Assembly (NCBI GenBank): GCA_009602725.1
Contig: WELB01000052.1
Location: 747,724-771,576 of the forward strand
DNA length: 23,853 nt
DNA from: Spirogloea muscicola
Taxonomy: Eukaryota > Streptophyta > Zygnematophyceae > Spirogloeales > Spirogloeaceae
Direction of reading: 5' to 3'
In this document: one piece after another, positions 1-9,293 of the stretch
Layout: each line of letters opens with the position of its first letter
Position numbering within the stretch: position 1 is the first letter of the stretch
Program-made: the position numbers and the translations under genes
Notes under the pieces: model-generated
What the model saw: the letters and a program-made list of their open reading frames with translations, nothing else
Told to the model about the DNA's origin: nothing
Database searches by the model: none

Positions 1-1
1 C

Positions 2-10
2 GCCTCGCCC

Positions 11-56
<46 letters not shown>

Positions 57-607
57 CCTGCCGGCCACGAGGCCGAGGCGCCGAGCTGCTCGCTCCTGGC
101 TCGGCGGCTTCCAAGGCAAGAAAGGCTGCGGCGGACGGCAGCCGTGCGGCTGCGGCAGCCGCCTTAGAGTCGCTGCCGGCTGCGGCACGCGAGCAGCTCC
201 TCCGTCGCCCGGACGTCGCTGGGCATCTTCTCCAACACTTCCCTCGGAGCAGGCTTGCACTGTCAAGAGCGTGTGTGCCACTGCCAATTGCCGCCTTCCC
301 GACGGCCCCCGTCGGTTGCGGCGTGCCATGGCGGCGCGCTGTGTTGTCGGCAATGCTGGGAAAGGGTGCTTCGAGTGAACAGCAGCGCCGCACAGGTGGT
401 AGGGACCAGCAGGGAAGCACTTCGCCACTGGGGACCAGATGGGGTGCGTCAATGCCAAGGCTTACGAGGACGGCCGCAGCGCGGCCGGCAGGAATGGCGG
501 TGGCGGCAACGGCATGGCCGGCGGCATGGCTCCTGCAAAGCCCCGGCCGCCGCCGGTTGAGGTTATGGCGTCGCCAGAGATACCGCAGAAGGTGTTGGAC
601 CAGCTGA
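2..607 (+). other. Open frame running in from the left edge, overlapping the PP2C start; possible 3' end of an upstream gene
   Basis: This frame is open from the first bases to a stop at 605-607. It reads polyproline, then a basic and alanine-rich stretch, then an amphipathic-looking segment (ESLPAAAREQLLRRPDV) at about 170-220. That segment looks more protein-like than the rest. After about 439 the frame overlaps the better supported PP2C exon, so at most the first part could be a real exon. I do not recognise a family. High GC alone can keep such frames open, and the region may simply be the promoter and 5' untranslated region of the phosphatase gene. Confidence 0.15.
12..55. repeat. (GCC)n trinucleotide run
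   Basis: About fourteen uninterrupted GCC units lie at the left edge of the window. Depending on frame they would encode polyalanine, polyproline or polyarginine. Such runs are common in GC-rich algal exons and 5' regions. The run sits about 380 bp upstream of the PP2C start codon, and whether it is transcribed cannot be told. Confidence 0.9.
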
Positions 608-3600
608 TGGCGCGGCGGGAGGCGGAGAAGCTGAAGCCCACGGGCGAGCAGCAGAGCCGGCGCCTGAGCCAGTCCTTCGACGCGGGAGCACTGCCGGCCG
701 AGGGTGTTCACCGCGGCAGCGCCCGGGAGGTGCCTGAGGTGCTCACCAAGTCCACAACGGTGCACGTTCCTCATGGCAGTTTCTCCATACGCTTCTCGTA
801 TCTGACAAAGCGCGGGTACTACCCCGAGGTGCCGGGCAAGGCCAACCAGGACTGCCTCGTCACCACGCCGTCGTTCGGCAAAGACCCCAATGACCACCTC
901 TTTGGCGTCTTTGACGGCCACGGCGAGAATGGGACGCTCTGCTCACAGTTCGCACGTGACAGGCTGGCTGCCAACCTCCTCGCCGACCCCCTCTTTCATG
1001 TTGACGTTGAGGAGTCATTCCACTCGGCCTTTCTCCTCGCCAATGCACAGCTGCACCGCAATGTGCACATTGACGACTCCATGAGTGGCACGACAGGCAT
1101 TACCGTGCTTCTGCGGGGCCGCCAGCTGTATGCAGCGAATGTCGGAGATTCGCGAGCGGTGCTGGCCGAACGGCAGGGCGGGGCAGTGCCGGGCGATCCC
1201 CCGAAGCTGGTGGCTGTGAACCTGTCCTCCGACCAGACGCCGTTCCGTGCGGACGAGTGCGAGCGTGTCAAAGCCGCCGGCGCCCGCGTGCTCACGCTCG
1301 ACCAGGTGCCAGGCAGTAGCCTATCATGCCCACCTTGTGCAGCCTTAACCTAGACTACATCGAAATTGTCCGTGCAGCGGCTGCAACAGCACGTGCAGCT
1401 GTGGCCGCTGATGAATGCACTCTGCCTGACCTTTCCATCTTGCTATTTGTCAGCTAGAGGGCCTCAAGGACCCAAACGTTCAGTCATGGGGTGAGGAGGA
1501 GGACGATGATGGTGATCCACCGCGCTTGTGGGTCCCCAATGGCATGTATCCTGGCACCGCATTCACGCGCTCAGTGGGCGATTCGGTTGCGGAACGTATT
1601 GGTGTTTCGGCGCAGCCGGAGGTGCTGGCAGTGGAGGTCACAGCAGCTCATCCATTTTTTGTCGTTGCCTCCGATGGTGTTTTCGAGTTCCTCTCATCGC
1701 AGGCTGTCGTGGATATGGTGTGCTTTCAACCAACATCTTGATTTCCTTCACAAAGCCACGGGTCTGATTGACGCAAGTTGGCGTCCATACATGCGCTCAG
1801 CCATTGCTTTATCAATGCATTCACCGATCCCTCCTATGTCATCTCTCTTCAAGCCCCCTTAGCCACGTTAGAAAAGATCGTCTGGTCATGTTGTTGTTGC
1901 TGCTGCAATAAGGGTCATTGCCTGTTCCAATGATGTACCTCCAATGGAAATCTTGAGTCCTTATATGGTGCTTATGGCCTTGAAAGGCACTCTCATGTTG
2001 AGCTTCTTAACCAAAAAGGAAGGGATAATCAGGTGCTTTGCTTACAGTTCTTCGCTTGTGACGGGGACAGGTTGCACGTTATAGCGACCCCCACGAGGCA
2101 TGCGAAGCCATTGTGGCGGAGTCATATCGCCTGTGGCTGCAATACGAGACCCGCACCGATGACATTACCATCATTGTTGTCCATCTTGAGGGCATCAAGG
2201 AGGTTTGCACGCAGAGCACTCCCCCTGCTGACCACTTGGAGGCCTCTAGAGTTGATTTGGTACAACGGCTCTGCAGCTGTCTCATTGGGCATCTTGATGC
2301 TTCCTGCCCCTTCTTTCTGGCTCAATCTTACTCCAGTATTGCTAATGGGCATGTGGGTTGGCTACATGCTAGTCAGTATCTGATGCCAATTGTTTCAGCA
2401 AGGCCTGCCCAGGCTGCCGGCGCAAGTTTGCCTGATTTGGCAATCTTACCACTTGTTGCTTCTCCTGTATGGCAGGATGGATTTCCTGCTCTGCCGCCCA
2501 TCCCACCACAGTTTCTTCAAGCAGAAGCGATCAAACAGCGCTCGCAAGATGGCCCTCGGCTCTCTGGCGGGCTCCTTGTCCCCTCGGGCGAGGCACTGCA
2601 GGCTGTGCGACGTGAGCCCAGCAAGGCCAACCGGCTCGCGACAAGTGGCGCTGTGCCCGGTGATGCGCACGACTCCATCTGGACACCTCGTGGTGACGTG
2701 CCAAAAAAGACGGTGGCTGAGAAGGTGAGATACTTGTCCTTCATTCTATCTAATGGCTGCTTGTTTTGCTGGGAATGCACCTGCGTAAGAAACTCCAGCT
2801 TCGTAAGAAGAAGGGTATGTTTGTGTTCTTTCAAGGGGCAGCATTCTACGAGCTCCATGTGCTGGTGGTTTGAAGGAGTGGTTGAGTGGTGTGGCTTGCA
2901 TGCAGCGTGCATACCGGCTGTGATTTTGGGTGCTTTGTGGCTTTGCTGAGCGAAGCCTGGGGTTCTGTGGCCGCGTGAATGTAAAGATTTTGTCGTACTC
3001 TTTGTCTTGTCACTTTGATAAGATGAGCACAGCATGTGCCCTGTTTGCGAGGCCACCCCTTCCCTGCCGGTTGAGCTTTCCAGCACGTGCTGCTCTGCTC
3101 CTGAGATGCTCTCAGGTGTTCCAATCTCTTGGGACAGACAGGGGCCTAGCAAAACAGGGCTAAGCAGGTAGAAGCAGGAGCATGATGATCAATGATACTT
3201 CCTTGCTCCTGCAGGAGATGCTGGAGCAGAGCCTTGGGGGCAACTTCCTCTTCCAGCACTTGAGTGAGAAGCAGAAGGACCTGCTGCTGGAGCACATGGA
3301 GCGCACTGTTGTAAATGCTGGCGACATCCTTGGCCAGCAGGTGAACTCTTGAGTGCATGTGCCCTGTGATCATGCCTTGAGATTGACTGGCCATGTTTCC
3401 TGTATTTGCTTTGCTTCTGCAGGACAGTGCTACCAAAGCTATGGGGGCTAGATAGCTGACCCGTCTAAGACAATAATTGATTGTGATTGCAGGGGGAGCC
3501 AGCAGAGAAGTTCTTTGTGGTGGAAATTGGCCAAGTCGATGGCCTCAGAGCACAGGTTGGTCAGCTCTTGCTCTTGACTCGATAGGCAGCTGCAGGGGTG

Positions 3601-5144
3601 CTAGGTTGCTGCATCACTTTGTAAGCATTTACTTTGTACTGCACTCACTGTTATCACAATTTCTGAAGTAGTAAAGCTTCCAAACTCGCTGGTATATCAG
3701 GTCAGTGTCTGGTTGCCATTTGCAGTCTATCTGCATTTCAGACAGTTCTTTGAAGCTTGACTCCACGTTGATGATTGTAGGAAGGGGGCTCATCTGTTGA
3801 GGCAAACTTCAGCTCCACAACTTTGCCCTGCTTTGGCATTGAAGCTTTGATGTACGTGTGCAGTACTTGAGATTCCATGTGCTGATCAGGACGTTCAGGT
3901 CATGAGAGGCTCTGAGAACCACTCCTGAGAATGTAGATGAATGCTTTGTCTGGCCTGCCTCGACACTCATGCAATGCTCTCTCCTGTGCTGCACTTGCCT
4001 TCCTTCGCCTATCTGAGGATCAGTACTTCCTTGCCATGTTTATCTCAGACACAGAAGCTTGCATGAGTTGACTTATCGGGCAGCATCAGAGGCCATCCTG
4101 TGGACGCTGGACAAGGAAACCCTCTGGTACCTTCTCCTGCCCAGGAGCGCACGGAAGCATATCCAAAGGTCGCTGAGAGCAGCCGATTGTCTCAAGTCCT
4201 TATCCACGCTTCAGCTACAAAGGCTTGCTGGATCTGTGTTCCAGCTTTATTTCCACAAAGGAGAAATCCTTGCTGCCCCGGTAAGGTCCTAGCATCGTAA
4301 TTTTTGTGACATGCTGACAATTGAAGTCTGGATTTGGTAGTAATGCTAAAAAGAGATGGGCTTGCCTGATGTTTCAACTTACTTAGTGACTGGTTGGAGT
4401 CTCACCTGTCTTGTCATGCATCAAATTTGTCATCCAGCTGGCAATCTCCGTGAAATGAGTCACTCAACAATTTAGGGTGCCAGCATCGCCCTTCATGCCA
4501 GCCTTTGTGTGCAGGATAAGGCCTTAGACGCTCTCTACATTGTCGAGAGGGGGAACTTGGAGTTAGTCTACCATGACAAGACACAAGAGTGGAACTGGCA
4601 ACGGCTAAGTAAAGACTCCTCAGCTTCCTATGACGAAGCAGCCCAGCCTTACAGCTGGGACGCGGCAGTCAGCGTGCAGAGGCCAATTTTTGCAGAGGAG
4701 AGGAAAAGGCTGCAGTGCTTTGGAGAGTGGGTACTTAAGCGAACTCCTGGCCCATCGCTCACGCTGACGGCAACCGCGGAGTTGACAAGGTGCCTGGTCG
4801 TCCGGCACGACGTGTACACATCAGTTCTCGCCAATGACGATGGGTAATTCTTATCAAGCCATGTCATTTATGTTACATGATTTCGCAGAATGGTTGAGCA
4901 GTGCAGGAGCTCTTGGATCTGCCTTGAAGAATAAGTTAGTCTAGGCTTGAAAGAGGAGAGGCAACATGTGAGGTCACAAGTGCCATTGGAGTCTGATTCA
5001 ACCTCAAGTAACTCACATCACTGACGACAATTTCCATTCTGGAAACTTTTGGGGGTTGACATGGCCTTGTGCTCTTGCAGGCTGTTGCCAATGTCTCCTA
5101 TGCAGCACAACAGTGGTTCTGCTCTGCCAAATGGACGGCCATAA
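439..5144 (+). CDS. PP2C phosphatase with two cyclic-nucleotide-binding-like domains, apparently lacking the C-terminal kinase domain
   Basis: The deduced exons are 439-1305, 1454-1717, 2071-2202, 2476-2724, 3215-3340, 3493-3555, 3781-3851, 4049-4280, 4515-4843 and 5081-5144. All phases agree and give about 798 residues. The start MGCVNAK fits N-myristoylation at Gly2 with palmitoylation at Cys3, suggesting membrane attachment. The PP2C domain (about 110-420) has the metal-site motifs NQD (Asp138), VFDGHG (Asp159-Gly160), SGTTG (216-220), VGDSRAV (235-241), ASDGVFEFL (Asp363) and [10 protein letters not shown] (Asp407/408), so it should be an active Mg/Mn-dependent Ser/Thr phosphatase. Residues 505-590 and 592-777 form two CNB-type folds, with FFVVEIGQV and [14 protein letters not shown] as beta-roll strands and FGEW in the second phosphate-binding cassette. 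The architecture matches the Arabidopsis At2g20050 protein, recalled as about 1,090 residues with a C-terminal kinase-like domain. Here the frame ends soon after the second CNB domain. The first nine exons are well supported. The last exon rests on a good acceptor (GCTCTTGCAG) and joins in phase to a TAA at 5142. Without that splice the protein would end at the TAA at 4845. Confidence 0.88.
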
Positions 5145-6246
5145 GCAGTCACATGCACCGATGTACTTGCTGGAATAAGATCACAGTGACTGGGAGTCAA
5201 CTGGACGAGGAAGTTCTGGTCTCTGGCAGTGTTGCACGGAAATACCACACATTCTGCAAGTAATTGACGAGCTCTGGTGAGATTTGGCGGTGAGCTGCAC
5301 ATGGCTGCTGTTGCTTGTGGTAATTGAATGTCTCAGGTTCTCAAAGCCTGCATAGGTAGTAGGTAGTGTTGGGAAACAGCTCTTGCAGTAGCTGAAGAAA
5401 GCCTGAACAAGGCGCCTCTTCTCCCTTAATTTTTTAGTAGTACCATGCTCTCCTAGATTTTAGCTGACAGTACAGGTAGGGCCGGTTCCTATATTCCGGC
5501 CATTATTTGTCGCCCATTGCTAATGCTGCTAAACTGATTACACAACTTATGTCAAAAAAAGAATCATAGAAGGTGGACAGCTCAATGCAATAAACCCTAG
5601 CGGACTATTGCAGCCTGCTGTGGTAGTGCTGCAGACTCGAGTATGATAGCCTCATTCACCAATAGGGTGCTCAGTCATGAGTACTATCCGCAGTGGCCCC
5701 ACTTCAGACTTGCGCAGCATGCCTTGCACTAGGTCATTGCACTAGCTCATGGGTGTCAGAGCAATGTAAACCAGGCACTGTGATGTGGTCACGCATCCTT
5801 ACACACTAAAGCAAACGAATGCCAAACTTGCGTAAGTATAAAGAAGGGAAGCACATCTGAAGCACATCACCCAGAGCAAATTGACCCTCTCAGTAACCAT
5901 GGGTAAATTCACAACGGTCGCTAATTGATGCTGAAGCAGGGATGTGCGTCCAAGTCAGCTAGACTGCTCCAGCCTAGCTGACGCCAGGTTCAGCCAGGCC
6001 CCGTAGCTCCCGGCCCTCCTTCCTGAAAGATTTCTTGCTCCGCCCCGCCTGCCCACGCCTTCCTTGTCCTGCAACCTGAACCTGCTGTTCACGATCTGCA
6101 TCCTGTACCTGTCCTTCATGTCTTACAGCCACATCCTGTCTTGACGTGGGAGGACCAGCAGACCGTCCCCGTCTTGGCGCAGATGCAGACGCAGACGCAG
6201 ACATGGTCACAAAGAGTTCAGAGTAACACGAAGGCTTGCCTGATTA
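5145..6246. other. Intergenic stretch, no supported gene
   Basis: Downstream of the phosphatase stop I see no further kinase exon on the plus strand: no HRD, DFG or APE motif in any frame. Short direct repeats occur (ATTGCACTAG twice near 5730-5750) and there is a GCAGAC-like run near 6186-6203. A 78-codon minus-strand frame at 5974-6210 looks like low-complexity noise. The stretch probably holds the 3' untranslated region and spacer. Confidence 0.6.
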
Positions 6247-6430
6247 CACACAGAGCCGGCGAGCACTCAGCTCCACCTGGCCGCACACACAGCAAAGTCT
6301 TGCCGCACACAGAGCCGCCGCGCACGCAGCGCCGTCTCGCCGCACACAGAGCCACCGCGCACACAGCGCCGCTTCGCATCACACAGAGCCGCCGCGCACA
6401 CAGCGCCGCCTCGCCGCACACAGAGCCACA
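6247..6430. repeat. 37-bp minisatellite, about 4.5 copies
   Basis: Full 37-bp units start with CACACAGAGCC at 6247, 6306, 6343 and 6380. A shortened 22-bp unit occupies 6284-6305 and a partial unit starts at 6417. Units 3 to 5 differ at only a few positions; the first is more diverged. The period is not a multiple of three, so the long open frames seen here are a by-product of the repeat. It lies about 50 bp from the retroelement fragment at 6480. Confidence 0.93.
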
Positions 6431-6478
6431 AGATTGTTCGAGCCTATCCTATCACTTGCCGGAGCCTCCCTTATCTAG

Positions 6479-6561
6479 AAAAGAAAGCGGCTGCTGATAT
6501 GAAAGAATCGGCTGTGAAATGCCAGCCAGATGCATACAGGTGTTCATGACGGAGCCTCTAG
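6479..6561 (-). mobile_element. Strongly 5'-truncated LINE insertion (77 bp of 3' tail)
   Basis: Positions 6480-6556 are the exact reverse complement of 16461-16537, the 3' untranslated tail of the REL-endonuclease LINE near 16 kb: 77 of 77 bases by eye. The fragment is bracketed by the short direct repeat TCTAG (6474-6478 and 6557-6561), which could be a 5-bp target-site duplication. Its 3' end (minus strand, ...GCTTTCTTT) is the same end reached by the longer copy. A constant 3' end with a variable 5' end is the signature of target-primed reverse transcription. Confidence 0.82.
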
Positions 6562-7081
6562 GGAGACTCTCATCGGCCTAGCAGAATGAGCGGAATGGGT
6601 GATTCTACCAACCCACTGATTCACCATATTTCTGTATTCAACACTTCGTTCGGCCGCCAGTACCCACCTGGTCCCGAACGCCCGTGAGGATCGTGCAGAC
6701 AAGTAGCAACAGTGGTTCACACGATCAGTCTCAGATCTCGGCCTCTGCTCTCAACTGGCTCTCACAGCACGCCCCTTCTATCAGCAGCGGCGTTCCACGC
6801 TCTTGCCGAGGCTCTCACAGCGGCAGTCAGTGCAGTGTGCATTGCTGGAGCAGATCATTGGCGAAGCGGGCATGCGGTTTCGGCAGCGCCGCGGCTGCAA
6901 GGCAGCTCGCTGGCCGTGATCATGAGAGCCCATGGCGGCGGGACTTACGGCTCCTCGCTCAGTCCCGCTGCGGCTTTGGACTGGCAATCTGGCGGCTGAC
7001 GCATGGAGACAGTGTCCCAGAAGCAACAGAAGAGCGGCGTAGCGGCAGCTAGCAGCGGCGGCAGTGGCCCCGGCGGCCCAC
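6562..7081. other. Intergenic and presumed 5' region of the EVE gene
   Basis: This GC-rich stretch lies upstream of the THYN1-like start. Overlapping open frames on both strands have serine/alanine/arginine-rich translations with no recognisable domain, and I treat them as non-coding. An in-frame TAG at 7040 separates it from the start used at 7082. An upstream non-coding exon is possible but not shown. Confidence 0.5.
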
Positions 7082-8665
7082 ATGTCCTACTGGCTGCTCA
7101 AGACGGAGCCTGGAGAGTGGTCGTGGGACAGCCAGAGCGAGAGCGGTGGCATCTCCAAGTGGGATGGTGTCCGCAGCCCCCAGGCAAGGCAGGCAGGACG
7201 CACCTGCCAGTGCTGGCGCGGTGGCTCTCTTACTCCATTGTTGGGCAGCGGCATTGGGTCAAAATCCTCAAGTCATTCCATGGCTTGCCTGCTGAAGAGA
7301 TAGCAACAAACATGGGAGGGGCAGGTTGAGGACAAGCTTAAGCATTAACTTAAGGTTTCTCAAGTTGCCTCGAAGTTAGAGGTCAGACACTGCGCTTCTG
7401 TGCACCGAGCTCATCTTAAGAAGTATGTGGATGGGTTGTCACAAGCCTTACGTGCCTGCAAGCTCAACATGGTTCAGCCATACTGTCGCAGGCACAGAGG
7501 CACATGCGAGACATGTGCATTGGCGACCTCTGCTTCTTCTACCATACAGGCAAAGAGAAGGCCATCGTAGGTGCGCTTGGCTGGCTGCTCCTCAAAGCCA
7601 GCTAGTGGTGCTTTTAGTGGTGTGGTCTAAGGATGCATATTGCTTCTCGTCAACAGGCTGCAATACCGTCTGGTGTTGCTGGCTGCAATACCCTCTTGCG
7701 AGCAACACCAGTGTTCTAATATAGTGAAACTTGCACCAGCAATGCACAGCTCTTTCTTCCAGTTGTTCAACCCTCCCGTATGCACTGGTGGCAGGCATAG
7801 TTGCCGTGACAGTGGCGGCATACCCAGATCCTTCAGATCCTGATGGCAAGTGTGACATGGTGGATGTTTGCGAGGTCAGTGTGCTGTCAGAGGGCATGTG
7901 TTCAAGTCACTCACTTGACGTCATGTGCTGATGTGCCCGGGCTACTTCGTGCATGTGAGCCAACACAATGAACGTACCCAGCATATGCAGTAGGTACTGA
8001 TTTGCAGGTCCACTCTCCATTGCATCTGCTTCAGATTACCAAGATTCGATCCACCGGTCTTCTCATCAGGACTTGAGCGGCATTGGCCCCATCCTGACAG
8101 GTGTGCAAGCTCAACGAGACAGTGACACTGAAAGCCCTGAAGGACGACCATGTCATTGACGACTTCCTGCTGCTCCGGCAGCCAAGACTGTCTGTTGTAC
8201 CTGTCAGCCAGCATAATTGGGAGAGGGCCTGCAAGTTGGGGGGCTTGACAGGTGCCTTGTTCTGAATTATCTACACTCAAGCCAGATGTGCTTGGTGATC
8301 TTTGTTGCTCAGCTCATCCTCAATTGTCTACTGTCCAAGCTTGCAAAGTGCACCTAATGTAATCATGTTACACTGGTATAAGGGTTTCGATGTCAGGATT
8401 TAGGATTCAGGGTTTCACACGCAAGCCACATGCACTTTGAGGTGGTTAAGGCTGCTGCTAGTGTATGAAGATGTTCTGCTCATACCTAAGCTCATCTTTT
8501 CTCCCAGCCGAAGAGTGTAAAGCTTGCGAAAGTGTATCTGACGTGATTATAGTACACCGGCTCCTGTTTATCTGTGCAGCCGCACTTATTGCACCGTGGA
8601 AGCCACTGAAGAAGCGGGCTCAACGGTCAAAGAAGGTCATCAAGCCTCCTGCCTCACTTGACTAA
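7082..8665 (+). CDS. EVE-domain protein, THYN1 (thymocyte nuclear protein 1) family
   Basis: Five exons (7082-7183, 7492-7570, 7795-7874, 8101-8251, 8580-8665) join in phase to give 165 residues. The first starts MSYWLLKTEPGEWSW, the classic N-terminus of THYN1/EVE proteins. The second encodes GDLCFFYHTGKEKAIVG. The third encodes AAYPDPSDPDGKCDMVDV. The fourth encodes LLLRQPRLSVVPVS. The last is a basic tail (KKRAQRSKKVIKPP) with the look of a nuclear localisation signal. The EVE domain is a PUA/YTH-like fold; animal THYN1 is nuclear and reported to bind modified cytosine in DNA, so a modified-base reader role is plausible but inferred. The length is close to the minimal family size. The first intron is GC-AG: the donor is AG|GCAAGG at 7184, and this join alone restores the family sequence (VRSPQ|AQRHMRDM). 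Start 7082 is the first ATG after an in-frame stop at 7040. Confidence 0.93.
7656..7711. repeat. Intron direct repeat and hairpin
   Basis: In the second intron of the EVE gene GGCTGCAATACC occurs at 7656 and 7681. CTGGTGTTGCT (7670-7680) is the perfect inverse of AGCAACACCAG (7701-7711), giving an 11-bp stem with a 20-nt loop. No function is implied. Confidence 0.8.
8304..8570. repeat. Diverged tandem duplication inside the last intron of the EVE gene
   Basis: The segment around 8339-8380 (AGCTTGCAAAGTGCACCTAA and onward) and the one around 8521-8566 (AGCTTGCGAAAGTGTATCTG and onward) align with about 70 percent similarity by eye. Their upstream flanks also resemble each other (GCTCAGCTCATC against CTAAGCTCATC). 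The offset is about 180 bp. It is probably an old intron duplication. Confidence 0.45.
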
Positions 8666-8993
8666 TCGACAGAAAGAAGCACTGTCGTTCAAAAGTGTAT
8701 CCACCCATGGAGTTCACTTAGCTGGTATTAGTCAGAAGGGTATTTTCACACTGTGCAGATCCAGCCTGCTTAAGGACATCTTTTCGAGCTAGCAGTTTCA
8801 CCACCAAGTGCTAGCACTTTCACCACATTGTTTACCTGCTTAAGAGTCAACTTTGACATTGCACAAAGCGCAGGAGTACATAATGTGTCATTGAAGATGT
8901 CTGCTATTAGCAGACACAAAACAAATGAAAGGTCGTCGTCATCCATGAGCCATCGTTCAGGCCACGGTGGTAGCAGGGGTGGCGGCTTGGAGT
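8666..8993. other. Intergenic, no supported feature
   Basis: This stretch between the EVE gene and the next open frame is of mixed composition. A short frame starting at ATG 8945 is rich in Ser, Gly and His. It might be a 5' exon of the small membrane-protein candidate, but no splice can be argued convincingly. Confidence 0.4.
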
Positions 8994-9293
8994 ATGCAGC
9001 GGCAACAGCGGTCCCGGCGAGGAGCGGAGGTCGCGACGGCATTGGCGGCTGCAGCTGCAGTTGGGACTACTTCCCGTACTCTGCTCTTTGTCACCTCTAT
9101 CACCATGTTTGTCCATTCCTTTGGGCTGGCCTTTCCCAGCCACCAGTCAATCTGGCCGCGCTTCTTCTATCACCATGACCATGTCAATAGCGTTCCAAAC
9201 AATCTGGCCACAACGCAAGGAGAGGTCAACTCTTCGCTGCCAGGGACAACCTACCTGCTCAGCTTCAAGGAGGCTGTGGACGTGTTGGAGTAG
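8994..9293 (+). CDS. Hypothetical small protein with one predicted membrane segment
   Basis: This 99-codon frame starts MQRQQRSRRGAEVATALAAA and ends FKEAVDVLE. A strongly basic N-terminus is followed by an alanine-rich helix and a hydrophobic stretch (LLFVTSITMFVHSFGLAF) long enough to cross a membrane. An organelle transit peptide plus one membrane anchor would fit, but that is inference. The frame continues open upstream to about 8967. I recognise no family. The codon choice looks more protein-like than the overlapping frames, yet a single unspliced short frame is weak evidence. It could be the last exon of a gene whose upstream exons I cannot see. Confidence 0.3.
   Translation: MQRQQRSRRGAEVATALAAAAAVGTTSRTLLFVTSITMFVHSFGLAFPSHQSIWPRFFYHHDHVNSVPNNLATTQGEVNSSLPGTTYLLSFKEAVDVLE

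Noticed and set aside
5069-5263. 64-codon plus-strand frame considered as a larger last exon of the phosphatase
   Set aside because: It is out of phase with the preceding exon. The in-phase frame of the same segment stops at 5142-5144.
5974-6210. 78-codon minus-strand frame
   Set aside because: Low-complexity Arg/Gln/Ala composition with a repeat-derived N-terminus, and no domain or splice support.
6247-6430. CRISPR-like repeat array
   Set aside because: The units are contiguous without unique spacers, and the genome is eukaryotic; this is a minisatellite.
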